From: Actinomarinicola tropica
Lineage (GTDB): Bacteria; Actinomycetota; Acidimicrobiia; Acidimicrobiales; SKKL01
Assembly: GCF_009650215.1 (NCBI RefSeq)
Contig: NZ_CP045851.1
Coordinates: 2,445,001-2,509,000, forward strand
Direction: 5' to 3'
Length of the DNA stretch: 64,000 bases
A model generated the notes under the pieces. That model was not told the DNA's origin. It searched no databases and worked only from the letters and a program-made list of their open reading frames with translations. Position numbers and translations under genes: made by a program. Positions 1 through 9,126 of the stretch are shown here, piece after piece (the stretch's first letter is position 1; the number at the start of each line of letters is the position of its first letter).

Positions 1-598
1 AACCTCGAGTGGTGAACTCGATGCCGAGGTCGGTCCACGACGTGTACCCGCTTCTTCCGAGCAGCTCGCCATCCTCCTCCAGACGCTGGTGCAGCGGCCG
101 GGGATCGCTCGAAGGGAACGGGCAGTCACGGAACCGGTAGAGGTGACCGACCCACGCGTACTCGTTCGGCGCGAGGTCGAACGGCTCGAACGGACGAAGG
201 TCCGCCGTGTCGTGGCTCCCCACCGGCACCATCACCGTGGCGATCGGTTCGAAGTAGGCATCGGCGTCGATGGGCGCGACATCGCGGATCCTGATCGGAT
301 GGTCGCCCCTGTTGGTGATCGACGTCCCGACTCGGAACTCGGCGTTGGCGCGCGCTGGGACCACTTCGACGGTGTCGCCGACGAGGCTCAGGTGGGTGGC
401 GCCCTCGTTCGGTGGCGGGATCCATGGCCCGAGCCGAAGCGGCTGGTAGTAGACCACGTTGGCGCCGATCCACCAGAAGGAGCCGACGGCGAGCAGGAGC
501 GCAGCGGTCCCTCCGGTGACCCACCACGGCCACCGACGCCTGCGATGCTGCAACACCACGTCGGGCCCCTCCGCCCGCGAATCGAGCACCGCCGCCAC
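1..598 (-). CDS. membrane-anchored protein of unknown function (C-terminus off the left edge)
   Basis: About 199 residues are visible. A basic cytoplasmic stretch (RRRRWPWW, near residues 19-26) is followed by one transmembrane segment at about residues 27-47 and an exported region of short beta-like strands containing SITNRGDHPIRIRDVAP. That looks like an Ig-like or beta-sandwich ectodomain, but I recognise no named family. The GTG start at 598 is fixed from both sides: an in-frame TAG lies 12 nt upstream, and that TAG is the beginning of a TAGGGT -10 hexamer, so the mRNA is probably leaderless. It is divergent from the small membrane protein at 691. The stop codon is beyond base 1, so total length is unknown. 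Confidence 0.7.
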   Translation of the reverse strand, partial: MAAVLDSRAEGPDVVLQHRRRRWPWWVTGGTAALLLAVGSFWWIGANVVYYQPLRLGPWIPPPNEGATHLSLVGDTVEVVPARANAEFRVGTSITNRGDHPIRIRDVAPIDADAYFEPIATVMVPVGSHDTADLRPFEPFDLAPNEYAWVGHLYRFRDCPFPSSDPRPLHQRLEEDGELLGRSGYTSWTDLGIEFTTRG

Positions 599-604
599 GG
601 CAGG

Positions 605-610
605 ACCCTA
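605..610 (-). promoter_or_regulatory. -10 hexamer TAGGGT, leaderless promoter
   Basis: TAGGGT lies 6 nt before the GTG at 598. Its TAG is also an in-frame stop, so it closes the reading frame upstream of the start. Confidence 0.5.
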
Positions 611-678
611 ACCGCCGAGCGCCGACTCCGCCCGGGAGGATCAGGTGGAGCCGCCACGCCGATGAGGGTCGATGCTTC

Positions 679-684
679 TACTCT
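679..684 (+). promoter_or_regulatory. -10 hexamer TACTCT, leaderless promoter
   Basis: TACTCT lies 6 nt before the ATG at 691, with no ribosome binding site between them. Confidence 0.5.
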
Positions 685-690
685 CGACCC

Positions 691-1041
691 ATGCGTACGG
701 CGGAACAAGGGGCGCCAGCGAGCGGCCCACGGCGTCGTTGGCGGAGGCTCCTCGGGCTCGCGGTGCTCGGACTTGCTGCGCTGTTCGTCGTCGGAGCCTG
801 GTACCTCTCGAGCGACCTGAGCTGTCCTGCCCGTCCCGAGAGGTTCGAGGGCGAGTCGAACTACGGGCGAGCCGAATGGGATTGGTTCCCCATCGGGACG
901 ACCTGCCGATGGTCCGACGCCGAGAACGGGTTCGATCGGGTCGAGGAGCCCGGCTGGGCGCCCACGATCCTGATCGCGTCGATGCTCGCCACCGGACTCG
1001 GACTGGTCGCGAGCTCATCACCGACTCGGACGGCTGACTAG
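691..1041 (+). CDS. small two-helix membrane protein, unknown function
   Basis: 116 residues. A basic N-terminus (RRRWRR near residue 15) precedes a transmembrane helix at about residues 21-38. A soluble loop of about 55 residues follows, with two cysteines (SCPARP and TTCRW) that could form a disulfide if the loop is extracytoplasmic. A second helix lies near residues 92-109. The arrangement resembles small actinobacterial membrane proteins, but I recognise no family. The ATG at 691 is favoured because TACTCT lies 6 nt upstream. It is divergent from the partial membrane protein on the left. Confidence 0.6.
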   Translation: MRTAEQGAPASGPRRRWRRLLGLAVLGLAALFVVGAWYLSSDLSCPARPERFEGESNYGRAEWDWFPIGTTCRWSDAENGFDRVEEPGWAPTILIASMLATGLGLVASSSPTRTAD

Positions 1042-1082
1042 GCGGCAGCGTCACCGACGGCCGGCACCCGGTCCGGGAGCGG

Positions 1083-2579
1083 CTACCCCTCGCAGCTGTC
1101 GCCTTCGGCGTCGATGCGCTTCGGCGCGATCAGGTCGGTGGTGTCGCCGGAGAGGAGGTTCACGCCCAGGATCTTGAAGTCGTAGCTCCCCTGCACCACC
1201 AGGTTGACGTACGCCGACTTGCACAGCGGCCCCCACTGCAGGCGGCTGCCGAGGATCATGCCCGGGAAGATCCGGGGGACGATCCCCTGGTCGAACAACG
1301 ACACCGACATGTGCGGGAACGCCAACCCGAACTCGGCGTTGACGTAGTTGCCGAACATCGCCGCCGAGTCGGCCGGCTGGGGGACGAGTCCCATGTCGGG
1401 CATCCGCACCGCCGCCTCGACCGACCCGCCGCTCAGCTCGAACCCCATGTCGCCACCGAACGTGTAGCGGGCCTCACCCTGGGCCGACGCCTCGGCGGGG
1501 ATCTCCACGTCGCCGATGATGCGGGCGTTGATGTCGATCGTCAGCGGGATCGGACCGATCGGCACGATGTACTTGAACCAGATGCCCGGCATCTCGAAGT
1601 CGATCGGCGCCGTCCCCGCTCCTGCGGCCGACATCGTCAGCTCGACGTCGCCCTCGAGGCCACGCTGCTGGATCGACGCTGCGGACAGCTCGCCACCACG
1701 GATCTGGATGTCGCCGCTCGACCGCGGCATGCGCACCTGACCCTCGGCCACGTAGGCGAGGGCCACTCCTCCGCCCGCGTCGCGCGTGACCTGGACCCGC
1801 ACGTCGAGGTGCTCGGCTCCGACCCCGAGAGCGAACACGTAGGTGAAGCCGTTCTCGCTGTAGGTCCACTGCAGGGGCAGGTCCGCCCCCTCGGCGCGCG
1901 ACCACGCCACCTGTCGGGTCGTGCCGTCGGCCAGGGTCACCCCCATGCCGACCGGCTGGTCTAACGCGGCACCCGTCGCGTCGGGGTCCGTCTGGTAGCG
2001 CTCATCGACCGGCAGCTCGACGTCCCAGCTGATGTCCGCCTCGTCGAACGCGTCGGTCAACGCCGCGAACTCGGTCGTCACCTCCACGGTGCCGCCCTGA
2101 TCACGGACGTCGACGACGCGTCGCAGCGCGGTGCCGGGCACGAGGAGCACCGAGCCCGGCTCGACGGACGCGGCGGCGTCGGCATCGAGCACGTAGGTGT
2201 GATCGCCCGACACCGAACGCACGGCCGACTGGGACACCACCCGCGTCTCGTCCGCGAGCGCGACCTCGACGCTCACGTCCTCACCCGGGTCGACGAGCAG
2301 GGCGTCGTCGGGTGCGGCCCAGTCGTCGAGCTCGCCGGCCACCATCGGGGCGTCGCCGTCCGCGCCCTCCTCCGATCCGCCACCGCTCGAGCTGTCGTCG
2401 GTCGCCGACGCCTCCGCCCCCTCCGCGTCCTCGTTGCCCAGCAGGTCCGCGAGGTTCCCCGCCTCCTCTCCGTCGTCGCCCCCGCAGGCCCCGGCCACGA
2501 TGGCCAGGCAGGCGAGCACCGCCACGGCGCGGCCGCGCCAGGTGCGCGTCGAATCGGAGGTCTGCCGATAGGGGTTCAT
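1083..2579 (-). CDS. large secreted lipoprotein, unknown function
   Basis: 498 residues from the ATG at 2579. The frame is open further upstream, but this start puts a signal peptide at the N-terminus: WRGR, then a hydrophobic core, then a lipobox ending VAGAC at about residues 27-31. An acidic, Ser/Gly-rich linker follows to about residue 80, as in many surface lipoproteins. The rest is rich in alternating hydrophobic residues (for example VPIGPIPLTIDINARIIG) and looks like extended beta-sheet, with two late cysteines (GPLCKSAY and GDSCEG). I recognise no family. The neighbour at 2703 is divergent, with 123 bp between. Confidence 0.75.
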   Translation of the reverse strand: MNPYRQTSDSTRTWRGRAVAVLACLAIVAGACGGDDGEEAGNLADLLGNEDAEGAEASATDDSSSGGGSEEGADGDAPMVAGELDDWAAPDDALLVDPGEDVSVEVALADETRVVSQSAVRSVSGDHTYVLDADAAASVEPGSVLLVPGTALRRVVDVRDQGGTVEVTTEFAALTDAFDEADISWDVELPVDERYQTDPDATGAALDQPVGMGVTLADGTTRQVAWSRAEGADLPLQWTYSENGFTYVFALGVGAEHLDVRVQVTRDAGGGVALAYVAEGQVRMPRSSGDIQIRGGELSAASIQQRGLEGDVELTMSAAGAGTAPIDFEMPGIWFKYIVPIGPIPLTIDINARIIGDVEIPAEASAQGEARYTFGGDMGFELSGGSVEAAVRMPDMGLVPQPADSAAMFGNYVNAEFGLAFPHMSVSLFDQGIVPRIFPGMILGSRLQWGPLCKSAYVNLVVQGSYDFKILGVNLLSGDTTDLIAPKRIDAEGDSCEG

Positions 2580-2702
2580 CGTCGCTCTCAGGGTCGGGGC
2601 CGCTCTCGAGGGGACGGTAGGTGAACGGCCTGTCAGTGCCGTGAAACCGCGGCAGGCCCGCGCCGACGAGTACGTGGAGGCGCACCCGGGCAGGGCGCCG
2701 GA

Positions 2703-3929
2703 ATGGACGAGCTGCACCTCGGCTACGCCGTCGCCGGTCTCATCGCCGTCGCGCTGATCCTCGCGAGCGCTCGGATCGAGCGGCTGCCGATCACGTCACC
2801 GATGGTCGGACTCGTCGCCGGGGCGGTCCTCGGCGCCCCCGTCCTCGGCTGGCTGACGATCGACCCCGACGTGGCCCCCACGCTCCTGCTGGAGAGCACC
2901 CGCGCCATCCTCGCGGTGTCGTTGATCGGCGTCGCGCTGCGGTTCCCGGTGCGCGAGCTCGGGCGCGCGCTGCGACCCGTCGCGGCCCTCGTCGGTCTCG
3001 GCATGCCGCTGATCGCCGCGGCGACCGCCGGTCTCGCAGCGTGGACCCTGGGTTGGCCGTGGGAGCTCGCCGCCCTGCTCGGGGCGTGCCTGTGCCCCAC
3101 CGACCCGATCCTCGCGTCGGGTGTGGTGACCACCGATGCGGCGATCAGCGACCTTCCCGAGCGGACGCGCCAGGTGATCACGATCGAGTCCGGCGCGAAC
3201 GACGGACTCGCCCTCCCGTTGGTCGCCGTCGGCATCGCCGCCGTCGCCGGGGACGGGCTCGGTGGAGCTGCGACGACCGCCGGGGTCGAGGTCGTCCTGG
3301 CCCTCGTGGTCGGTGTCCCGATCGGCTACGTGGTCGGACGGCTCACGCGGTACGTCGACGAGCACGGGATCACCGAGCGGACGCCCGAGCTGATGGTCAC
3401 CCTCTTCATGGCCGTCGGCGTCCTGGGCATCGGACGGGCCGTCGACGCCGACGGCATCCTCGCCGTGTTCGTCGCCGGCCTCGCCTACAACGTCGCCGTC
3501 CCCGACCGGGAGCGCGAGCAGCAGGAGCAGCTCGACGAGGCGTTCAACGAGTACCTCGTCATCCCGGTGTTCATCGTGATCGGGACCCTGCTGCCGACCG
3601 ACGCGTGGACGGACCTCGGGGCGCCGCTCGTTGCGTTCGTCGTCGGCGTCCTGCTCGTCCGACGTCTCCCCGCCGTGCTCGCGCTCTCGCCGCTCAGCGG
3701 CCTAGCGCTCCCGCAGTCAGCGTTCGTCGGCTGGTTCGGTCCGATCGGGATCAGCGCAGCGTTCTACCTCGTGCACGCCCACCACGAGGGCGTCCTCGAC
3801 GACCGTCTCTTCGCGGCAGGCATGGCGGCGGTGGCCGCCAGCACGATCATCCACGGCGCAACGCAGGGCATCGGGCGGCACCTGCTCACCCGCGAGGATC
3901 GGGCTCAGAGGCTGGAGACGAAGGCGTAG
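2703..3929 (+). CDS. CPA1-type Na+/H+ antiporter
   Basis: 408 residues and about 11-12 predicted helices, typical of bacterial NhaP-like antiporters of the CPA1 family. It should exchange Na+ or K+ for protons across the cytoplasmic membrane for pH and salt control. Family signatures are present: CPTDPILASG at residues 131-140, with the ion-binding Asp in TDP, and ESGANDG at 162-168, where the ND pair marks electroneutral CPA1 exchangers. The central loop DREREQQEQLDEAF is highly charged. No long cytoplasmic regulatory domain is present. The last 25 bp overlap the end of the convergent small membrane gene. Confidence 0.88.
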   Translation: MDELHLGYAVAGLIAVALILASARIERLPITSPMVGLVAGAVLGAPVLGWLTIDPDVAPTLLLESTRAILAVSLIGVALRFPVRELGRALRPVAALVGLGMPLIAAATAGLAAWTLGWPWELAALLGACLCPTDPILASGVVTTDAAISDLPERTRQVITIESGANDGLALPLVAVGIAAVAGDGLGGAATTAGVEVVLALVVGVPIGYVVGRLTRYVDEHGITERTPELMVTLFMAVGVLGIGRAVDADGILAVFVAGLAYNVAVPDREREQQEQLDEAFNEYLVIPVFIVIGTLLPTDAWTDLGAPLVAFVVGVLLVRRLPAVLALSPLSGLALPQSAFVGWFGPIGISAAFYLVHAHHEGVLDDRLFAAGMAAVAASTIIHGATQGIGRHLLTREDRAQRLETKA

Positions 3930-4300
3930 GTGATGATGCCGAGGGCGACGGTCGGGACGCCGAGCGCCGCCGCGGTGCGCAGGCGCTCCATCCCGGTGGG
4001 GGCGTTGAGGATGCCGCCGCCGACGACGCCACCGACGAACGCCAGCCCGGCCAGGCCCGGCGCACGGAGCGCCAGCGACACGGCCACGAGCAGACCGAGG
4101 CCGAAGATGGCGAGCGCCACCGGCGAGGTGGGGCGCTCGACCTCCTCGACGGCCAGGAACGGCGAACCGACCTCCTCCTCGGGCACCTCCTCGGTGAGGT
4201 CGACGAGGGCGAGGTGGTCCTCGTGGCGGGGCTGGAGCGTCGGGGGAAGGGCGAAGGCGAACACGCCGCACCCGTACCCACGATCCGTCACGCCAAACAC
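3905..4300 (-). CDS. small integral membrane protein, unknown function
   Basis: Up to 131 residues, with an acidic soluble N-terminal half (DLTEEVPEEEVG) and two hydrophobic segments at about residues 62-90 and 108-128. The alternation of hydrophobic and GC-biased codons looks genuine and no competing plus-strand gene covers 3930-4300. The start is uncertain: GTG at 4300 or 4291 or an internal GTG are all possible and none has a clear ribosome site. It overlaps the antiporter gene tail-to-tail by 25 bp. No family recognised. Confidence 0.55.
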   Translation of the reverse strand: MFGVTDRGYGCGVFAFALPPTLQPRHEDHLALVDLTEEVPEEEVGSPFLAVEEVERPTSPVALAIFGLGLLVAVSLALRAPGLAGLAFVGGVVGGGILNAPTGMERLRTAAALGVPTVALGIITYAFVSSL

Positions 4301-4334
4301 CCTCGGTGAACACCCGATCCGCCCGGTGAGGTGC

Positions 4335-4340
4335 TAGGCA
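4335..4340 (+). promoter_or_regulatory. -10-like hexamer TAGGCA, leaderless promoter
   Basis: TAGGCA lies 6 nt before the ATG at 4347. It is a weaker match because the last T is A. Its TAG also closes the frame upstream. Confidence 0.35.
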
Positions 4341-4346
4341 GGTCCG

Positions 4347-4835
4347 ATGGAGCTGGAGGCCGACCACACCTTCGAGGCACCGCCGCACGAGGTGGTCGAC
4401 GCCATGGTCGACCCCGGGTTCGCCGAGCAGCTCGTCGCCCTCCCGGACGTGAGCGACGTCGAGGTGATCGGGTCCGGTCAGGAGGCAGCGCGACGTTGGC
4501 TCTCGGTCCGCATGGTCTACGGCGGGTCGCTCGACCCGATCGCCGCCAAGGTCCTCGGCTCGTCGTCGCCCAGCTGGATCCAGACCTACCGCCTCGACCG
4601 GCCCGGTGTGCCCGGGGAGCTCGAGATCACCCCGGAGCACCACGGATCGCTGCTCACCTGCCGGGCCGAGATCGTCGTCTCGGAGCACCCCGACGGCACG
4701 CGGCGCACGCTGCGCGGCGAGCTGTCCGTGCGCGTCCCGCTCGTCGGGGGGAAGGCCGAGCGCGCCCTCGCCCCCGCGATCCGTCGACGCATCGACGTCG
4801 AGGCCCAGCTGCTCGCCCGCTGGCTCGGCCGCTGA
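4347..4835 (+). CDS. DUF2505 family protein (SRPBCC-like fold)
   Basis: 162 residues covering a single domain. The opening ELEADHTFEAPPHEVVDAM, the middle LGSSSPSWIQTYRL and the helical end RRIDVEAQLLARWL fit DUF2505, an actinobacterial family with the START/SRPBCC helix-grip fold thought to bind hydrophobic ligands. Ligand and pathway are unknown. No signal peptide or membrane segment is seen, so it should be cytoplasmic. It stands alone between two minus-strand genes. Confidence 0.78.
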   Translation: MELEADHTFEAPPHEVVDAMVDPGFAEQLVALPDVSDVEVIGSGQEAARRWLSVRMVYGGSLDPIAAKVLGSSSPSWIQTYRLDRPGVPGELEITPEHHGSLLTCRAEIVVSEHPDGTRRTLRGELSVRVPLVGGKAERALAPAIRRRIDVEAQLLARWLGR

Positions 4836-4844
4836 ACCATCCCG

Positions 4845-5735
4845 TCACTCGAACGGGCGCTCCTCCCACCACGGGTACCACTCCGGCATGTCAGCGCTCG
4901 GACGCATCGTGAACCGTGGCGCCCGCTTCTCGAGGAACGACTCGACGCCCTCGCGCACGTCGCTCGACGCGCCCATGTAGCGGATGGCCCGCGAGTCCAC
5001 CTTGTGGGCCTCCATCGGGTGGTCCGCACCGAGCATCCGCCACATCATCTGGCGGTTGAGCGCCACCGACATCGCCGAGGTGTTGTCGGCGATCTCGCGC
5101 GCCAGGCCGCGAGCGACGTCCAGGAGCTCCGCATCGGGATGCACCGAGCGGACGAGGCCCCCGTCGAGCGCCTCCTGCGCGGGGAACACCCGCCCGGAGA
5201 ACACCCACTCCGCCGCCTGGCTCACACCCACGACGCGCGGGAGGAACCACGACGAGCACGCCTCCATCGTGATCCCCCGCCGCGAGAAGACGAACCCCAT
5301 CCGGGCGCTCTCCCCCGCCAGGCGGATGTCCATCGGCAGCGTCATCGTCGCGCCCACGCCGACGGCGGGTCCGTTGATCGCGGCGATGACCGGCTTCAGC
5401 GACTCGTAGATGCGCAGGGCCACCCGCCCGCCACCGTCTCGCAGCCGGTCGAGGTCCTGCTCGCGGTCGCCGGTGTCGCCGGCGCCTCGCTTCGACGCGT
5501 CGAACGTGTCACCACCCGCCTCCAGGTCCGCACCGGCGCAGAACCCGCGTCCCCGGCCGGTCACGATGATCGCTCGCACGTCGTCGTCGGCATCGGCGCG
5601 GTCGAAGGCGTCGATCAGCTCGAACATCATCCGGGAGGTGAACGCGTTCAGGCGATCGGGGCGGTCGAGGGTGATCGTGAGGACGGCGTCCTCGACCTCG
5701 TAGGCGATCTGCTCGTAGGACGGCTGGTCCGGCAT
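4845..5735 (-). CDS. enoyl-CoA hydratase/isomerase family protein
   Basis: 296 residues, crotonase fold. The oxyanion-hole motif GRGFCAGADLEAGG is near residue 70, and the segment INGPAVGVGATMTLPMDI follows. In classical hydratases the first catalytic Glu lies in the equivalent of GGGCE; here that position reads GVGATMT, so the residue appears replaced, while a Glu is kept in the RRGITMEACSSW segment. This suggests an isomerase-like or divergent crotonase rather than a textbook hydratase. The ATG at 5735 is preferred over an upstream in-frame ATG because GGGGGAG lies about 8 nt before it. Substrate cannot be read from the sequence. Confidence 0.85.
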   Translation of the reverse strand: MPDQPSYEQIAYEVEDAVLTITLDRPDRLNAFTSRMMFELIDAFDRADADDDVRAIIVTGRGRGFCAGADLEAGGDTFDASKRGAGDTGDREQDLDRLRDGGGRVALRIYESLKPVIAAINGPAVGVGATMTLPMDIRLAGESARMGFVFSRRGITMEACSSWFLPRVVGVSQAAEWVFSGRVFPAQEALDGGLVRSVHPDAELLDVARGLAREIADNTSAMSVALNRQMMWRMLGADHPMEAHKVDSRAIRYMGASSDVREGVESFLEKRAPRFTMRPSADMPEWYPWWEERPFE

Positions 5736-5784
5736 CGGTTGGTCTCCCCCGGCGTCGTTGTGCGAACGTTCCTCACACTCTTCC

Positions 5785-6456
5785 ATGAGCACGTCCTCCC
5801 CCCGTCCCTCCTACGTCCGCGACGGCATCGTCCTGGGTGCCGCCGTCGGGCTCTTCGGCGTGACGTTCGGGGTCCTCGCCACCACCGCCGGGCTCCCGGT
5901 GGCCCAGGCGTGCGTGATGTCGCTGCTGGTGTTCACAGGGGCCTCGCAGTTCGCGCTCGTCGGTGTCGTCGGCGCCGGCGGCTCGCCCGTCTCCGCGCTC
6001 GCGTCGGCGCTCCTCCTCGCGTCGCGCAACGGCATCTACGGCCTCGCCCTCCACCGCACCCTTCAGGGCCGGCTCCTCCGGCGGCTCGGCGCCGCGCACC
6101 TCGTCATCGACGAGTCGACGGCGATGGCCCTCGGCCAGGAGGACCCCGAGCACGCCGAGCGGGCGTTCTGGGTGGCGGGTCTGTCGGTCTTCGCGTTCTG
6201 GAACCTCGGCACGCTCGCCGGGGCCCTCGGCGGCACGGCCCTCGGCGATCCCGCGGCGTGGGGGCTCGACGCCGCGTTCCCCGCCGGGTTCATCGTGCTC
6301 GCCGCACCGCACGTCCGCTCCCGCGACGGACGTGTCGCGGCGGCGGCCGGCGCGGCCATCGCCCTCGTCGCCGTCCCCCTCGTACCGGCGGGCGCGCCGA
6401 TCGTGCTCGCCTCCCTCGGCGCGGTGGTGGCGCTGGTCCTGCGAGGCCGACGGTGA
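5785..6456 (+). CDS. azlC: AzlC family branched-chain amino acid exporter, large subunit
   Basis: 223 residues with repeated hydrophobic segments. The AzlC hallmark region LLVFTGASQFALVGV and the following LASRNGIYGLAL are both present. AzlC pairs with AzlD to export branched-chain amino acids. The start at 5785 leaves CACACT 5 nt upstream; an upstream in-frame ATG would add a polar tail not usual for the family. The end overlaps azlD by 4 nt (GTGA), so translation of the two subunits is probably coupled. Confidence 0.85.
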   Translation: MSTSSPRPSYVRDGIVLGAAVGLFGVTFGVLATTAGLPVAQACVMSLLVFTGASQFALVGVVGAGGSPVSALASALLLASRNGIYGLALHRTLQGRLLRRLGAAHLVIDESTAMALGQEDPEHAERAFWVAGLSVFAFWNLGTLAGALGGTALGDPAAWGLDAAFPAGFIVLAAPHVRSRDGRVAAAAGAAIALVAVPLVPAGAPIVLASLGAVVALVLRGRR

Positions 6457-6755
6457 GCTGGTGGACCGTCGGTGTGATGGCCGTCGGGGCCTACGCGTTC
6501 AAGGCCATCGGCCTGTTCGCGTTCGACGCCCGGCCGCCCTCCCCCAAGGTGCTCGAGGCGCTGCGCCTCCTCCCGCCAGCGCTCCTCGGCGCGCTCATCG
6601 TCGTGCAGACGGTCGCGACGGGCGAGCAGCTCGTCGTCGACGCCCGGCTCGCCGGCGTGCTCGCCGGGGGCTACGCCGCGTGGCGCAAGGCACCGTTCGT
6701 CGTCGTCCTCGTCGTGGCCGCGGCGGTCACGGCCGGGGTGCGGGCGCTGTCCTGA
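6453..6755 (+). CDS. azlD: AzlD family branched-chain amino acid transport subunit
   Basis: 100 residues and three to four hydrophobic stretches, the normal size of AzlD. The N-terminal WWTVGVMAVGAYAFKAIGLF and the central LEALRLLPPALLGALIV fit the family. The GTG start at 6453 overlaps the azlC stop in a GTGA junction. The 3' end overlaps the convergent LysE-type gene by 29 bp. Confidence 0.82.
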   Translation: MSWWTVGVMAVGAYAFKAIGLFAFDARPPSPKVLEALRLLPPALLGALIVVQTVATGEQLVVDARLAGVLAGGYAAWRKAPFVVVLVVAAAVTAGVRALS

Positions 6756-7389
6756 CGGTGGCGGTCATGGCCATGAGCGCACCGAGTCCGATGTAGGTGG
6801 CGCCCGTGGCGACCCGGGTGCGCCGCTGCAGCAGGGCCGTGCGTCGGATCCGTTCGCCGATCCAGGCGCCGCCCACGGCGTAGGCGCCGTCGGACACGAG
6901 CCCGAGCACCATGAACCAGACGCCGAGCACCGCGATCTGCAGCGGTGCCCCGCCCCGGTCCGGGTCGACGAACTGCGGCACGAAGGCGAGGAAGAAGACC
7001 GCTGTCTTCGGGTTCAGGAGGTTGACGACGAAGCCGTCGACGAACGTGCGCCGCAGCGACCGCGTGGCGCGAGGCGCCTCCTGGAGCGCCACCTCGGCCG
7101 GGTCGGGGGTGCGGAGGATGCGGATGCCGAGGACGACCAGGTAGGCCGCACCGGCGAGCTTCACCGCCGTGAAGGCTGTCGATGAGGCGACGAGCACCGC
7201 CGACAGCCCGACGGCCGCCGCCGCGACGTGCACCGTCGTCGCGACGTGGATGCCCGCCACCGAGACGAGGCCCGCGCGCGTTCCCTCGCCGACGCTCCGG
7301 GCGACGACGTAGAGCACAGCCGGCCCGGGAACGACGAGCAGGAGCAGCGCCGCACCGGAGAAGACGACGAGGGTGGCGAGGCTCGGCAT
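6727..7389 (-). CDS. LysE/RhtB family amino acid exporter
   Basis: 220 residues and about six helices. The N-terminal LVVPGPAVLYVVARSVGEG is the conserved PGP region of LysE/RhtB transporters, and NLLNPKTAVFFLAFVPQF is the second family signature. It should export an amino acid or related compound across the membrane. It lies next to AzlC/AzlD, so two amino acid exporters are adjacent on opposite strands. It is 13 bp downstream of ftsX on the same strand, but a CAGGCT hexamer 7 nt before its ATG may give it its own promoter. Confidence 0.85.
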   Translation of the reverse strand: MPSLATLVVFSGAALLLLVVPGPAVLYVVARSVGEGTRAGLVSVAGIHVATTVHVAAAAVGLSAVLVASSTAFTAVKLAGAAYLVVLGIRILRTPDPAEVALQEAPRATRSLRRTFVDGFVVNLLNPKTAVFFLAFVPQFVDPDRGGAPLQIAVLGVWFMVLGLVSDGAYAVGGAWIGERIRRTALLQRRTRVATGATYIGLGALMAMTATVRTAPAPRP

Positions 7390-7402
7390 GCCCCGCAGCC
7401 TG

Positions 7403-8299
7403 TCAGACGTCGAGGTAGCGGCTGACCGCGATTCCCGAGCCGATGACGCCGACGAAGATCCCGACGCCGAGCACGAACAGGCTCGTGCCGAACACCTCGC
7501 CGGAGCTGACCGCGAAGCCCTGGAGGATGGCGAAGCTGTCCCCCGAACCCGAGAGTCGGCTCTCGAAGAAGTTGTTGAGCACGACGACGGATCCGACCGC
7601 CACCGCGGCCCCGACGATGCCCTGTATCAACCCCTCGAGCATGAACGGGACCCGGATGAACCAGTTCGTCGCGCCGACGAGCTTCATCACCTCGATCTCG
7701 CGTCGGCGGGCGAACATCGCCATGCGGATCGTGTTCAGGATGAGCAGGCCCGCGGCGAGGAGCAGCACGCCGGCGACGAAGAGGATGCCGATCGACAGCA
7801 CGCGCGACAGCCGCTGCACCTGTTGGACGGTGTCGAAGGCGAACACGACGCGGAACACGCCCGGTTGGTCGTCGAACTGCTCGCCCACCGCGCGGATCGC
7901 CGCGGCGTCGGGGTTGGTCGGGACGACGCGGAACGACGACGGCAGGATGTCGGGCTCGACGGCCTCGATCATCTCCGGGGTCCGGGAGAACATCTCGCGG
8001 AACTCGTCGTACGCCGCCTCCTGGTCGACGTAGGTGTGGCTCTCGATCGCCGGGCTCTCGCTCAGCGCCTCGTTCAGCGCCTGGATCTGCTCGCCCGAGG
8101 CGTCGGCGTTGACGAAGACGATGAACTCGATGCCGCCCTCCCAGCGTGCCGTGGCGTTCTGGACGCCCTGGCGGAGCAGCAGCGCCGACCCGACGAGGGA
8201 CAGCGACACCGCCACGGTGACCATCGAGGCCAGCGTGAGGCTGATGTTGCGGAGGAGGTTGTGCCCGGTCTCCCGGGCGATGTAGTCGACCTTGGCCAC
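7403..8299 (-). CDS. ftsX: cell division protein FtsX
   Basis: 298 residues. One N-terminal transmembrane helix (about residues 23-43) is followed by a periplasmic-side loop of about 120 residues, then three C-terminal helices that begin near RLSRVLSIGILFVAG and end at the carboxyl terminus ASRYLDV-like segment. FtsX partners the ATPase FtsE and in actinobacteria controls a peptidoglycan hydrolase at the division site. It starts 9 nt after the ftsE stop, so the two are co-transcribed. Confidence 0.93.
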   Translation of the reverse strand: MAKVDYIARETGHNLLRNISLTLASMVTVAVSLSLVGSALLLRQGVQNATARWEGGIEFIVFVNADASGEQIQALNEALSESPAIESHTYVDQEAAYDEFREMFSRTPEMIEAVEPDILPSSFRVVPTNPDAAAIRAVGEQFDDQPGVFRVVFAFDTVQQVQRLSRVLSIGILFVAGVLLLAAGLLILNTIRMAMFARRREIEVMKLVGATNWFIRVPFMLEGLIQGIVGAAVAVGSVVVLNNFFESRLSGSGDSFAILQGFAVSSGEVFGTSLFVLGVGIFVGVIGSGIAVSRYLDV

Positions 8300-8308
8300 T
8301 GGGATGCC

Positions 8309-8986
8309 CTACTCGTAGACGCCGCGGGACTGGTCACGGACGATGTTGCCGCGGTCGAGCTCGATCACCCGACGGCGCATCGTGTCGACGATGCCGCGGT
8401 CGTGGGTGGCCATGACCACGGTGGTGCCCGTGCGGTTGATCCGGTCGAGCAGGCGCATGATGCCGACCGAGGTGGTGGGGTCGAGGTTGCCCGTCGGCTC
8501 GTCGGCGAGGAGGATCAGCGGCCGGTTGACGAACGCCCGGGCGATCGACACGCGCTGCTGCTCACCACCCGAGAGCTCGTGGGGGTAGCGACCCATCTTG
8601 TTCTTCAGGCCGACGAGCTCGAGAATCGCCGGGACCTGGGTGCGCACCACGTGGCGAGGACGGCCGATCACCTCGAGGGCGAAGGCCACGTTCTCGGCCA
8701 CCGTCTTGTTCATCAGCAGCTTGAAGTCCTGGAACACGCAGCCGATGTTGCGGCGCAGGTACGGGACCTTCCACGACGAGAGCTGCCCGATGTCCTTGCC
8801 GGCCACGTAGATGTGGCCCTCCTCCGGGACCTCCTCCTTGTTGAGGAGCCGGATGAACGTCGACTTGCCGGAGCCCGAGGCGCCGACCAGGAAGACGAAC
8901 TCGCCCTTGTTGATGTCGGCGCTCGCCTTGCGGAGCGCGACGACGTCACCCTTGTAGGTCTTGGTGACGTTCTCGAGCTTGATCAC
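8309..8986 (-). CDS. ftsE: cell division ATP-binding protein FtsE
   Basis: 225 residues, the normal length. Walker [10 protein letters not shown] is at residues 35-43, the ABC signature [15 protein letters not shown] follows, and Walker B with the D-loop reads [12 protein letters not shown]. It energises FtsX at the septum. The start is GTG at 8986, with a CCGGAG ribosome site about 12 nt upstream. The leader is long, and a TAACCT hexamer at 9061-9066 on the minus strand could be its -10. In many relatives ftsE follows prfB; here a lipoprotein gene on the other strand separates them. Confidence 0.95.
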   Translation of the reverse strand: MIKLENVTKTYKGDVVALRKASADINKGEFVFLVGASGSGKSTFIRLLNKEEVPEEGHIYVAGKDIGQLSSWKVPYLRRNIGCVFQDFKLLMNKTVAENVAFALEVIGRPRHVVRTQVPAILELVGLKNKMGRYPHELSGGEQQRVSIARAFVNRPLILLADEPTGNLDPTTSVGIMRLLDRINRTGTTVVMATHDRGIVDTMRRRVIELDRGNIVRDQSRGVYE

Positions 8987-9126
8987 GGTGCGTGGAGCTC
9001 CGGTGGGGGACGGGTGCGGTGCGCGTGCGTCGTCGCGCGGACCGACGCAATGTTGCGATCAGGTTACCTGCCGGGTGAGCGCGGATCGCGGCACCCCGTC
9101 GGTGCCGGGTGCCACAGACGGCATGG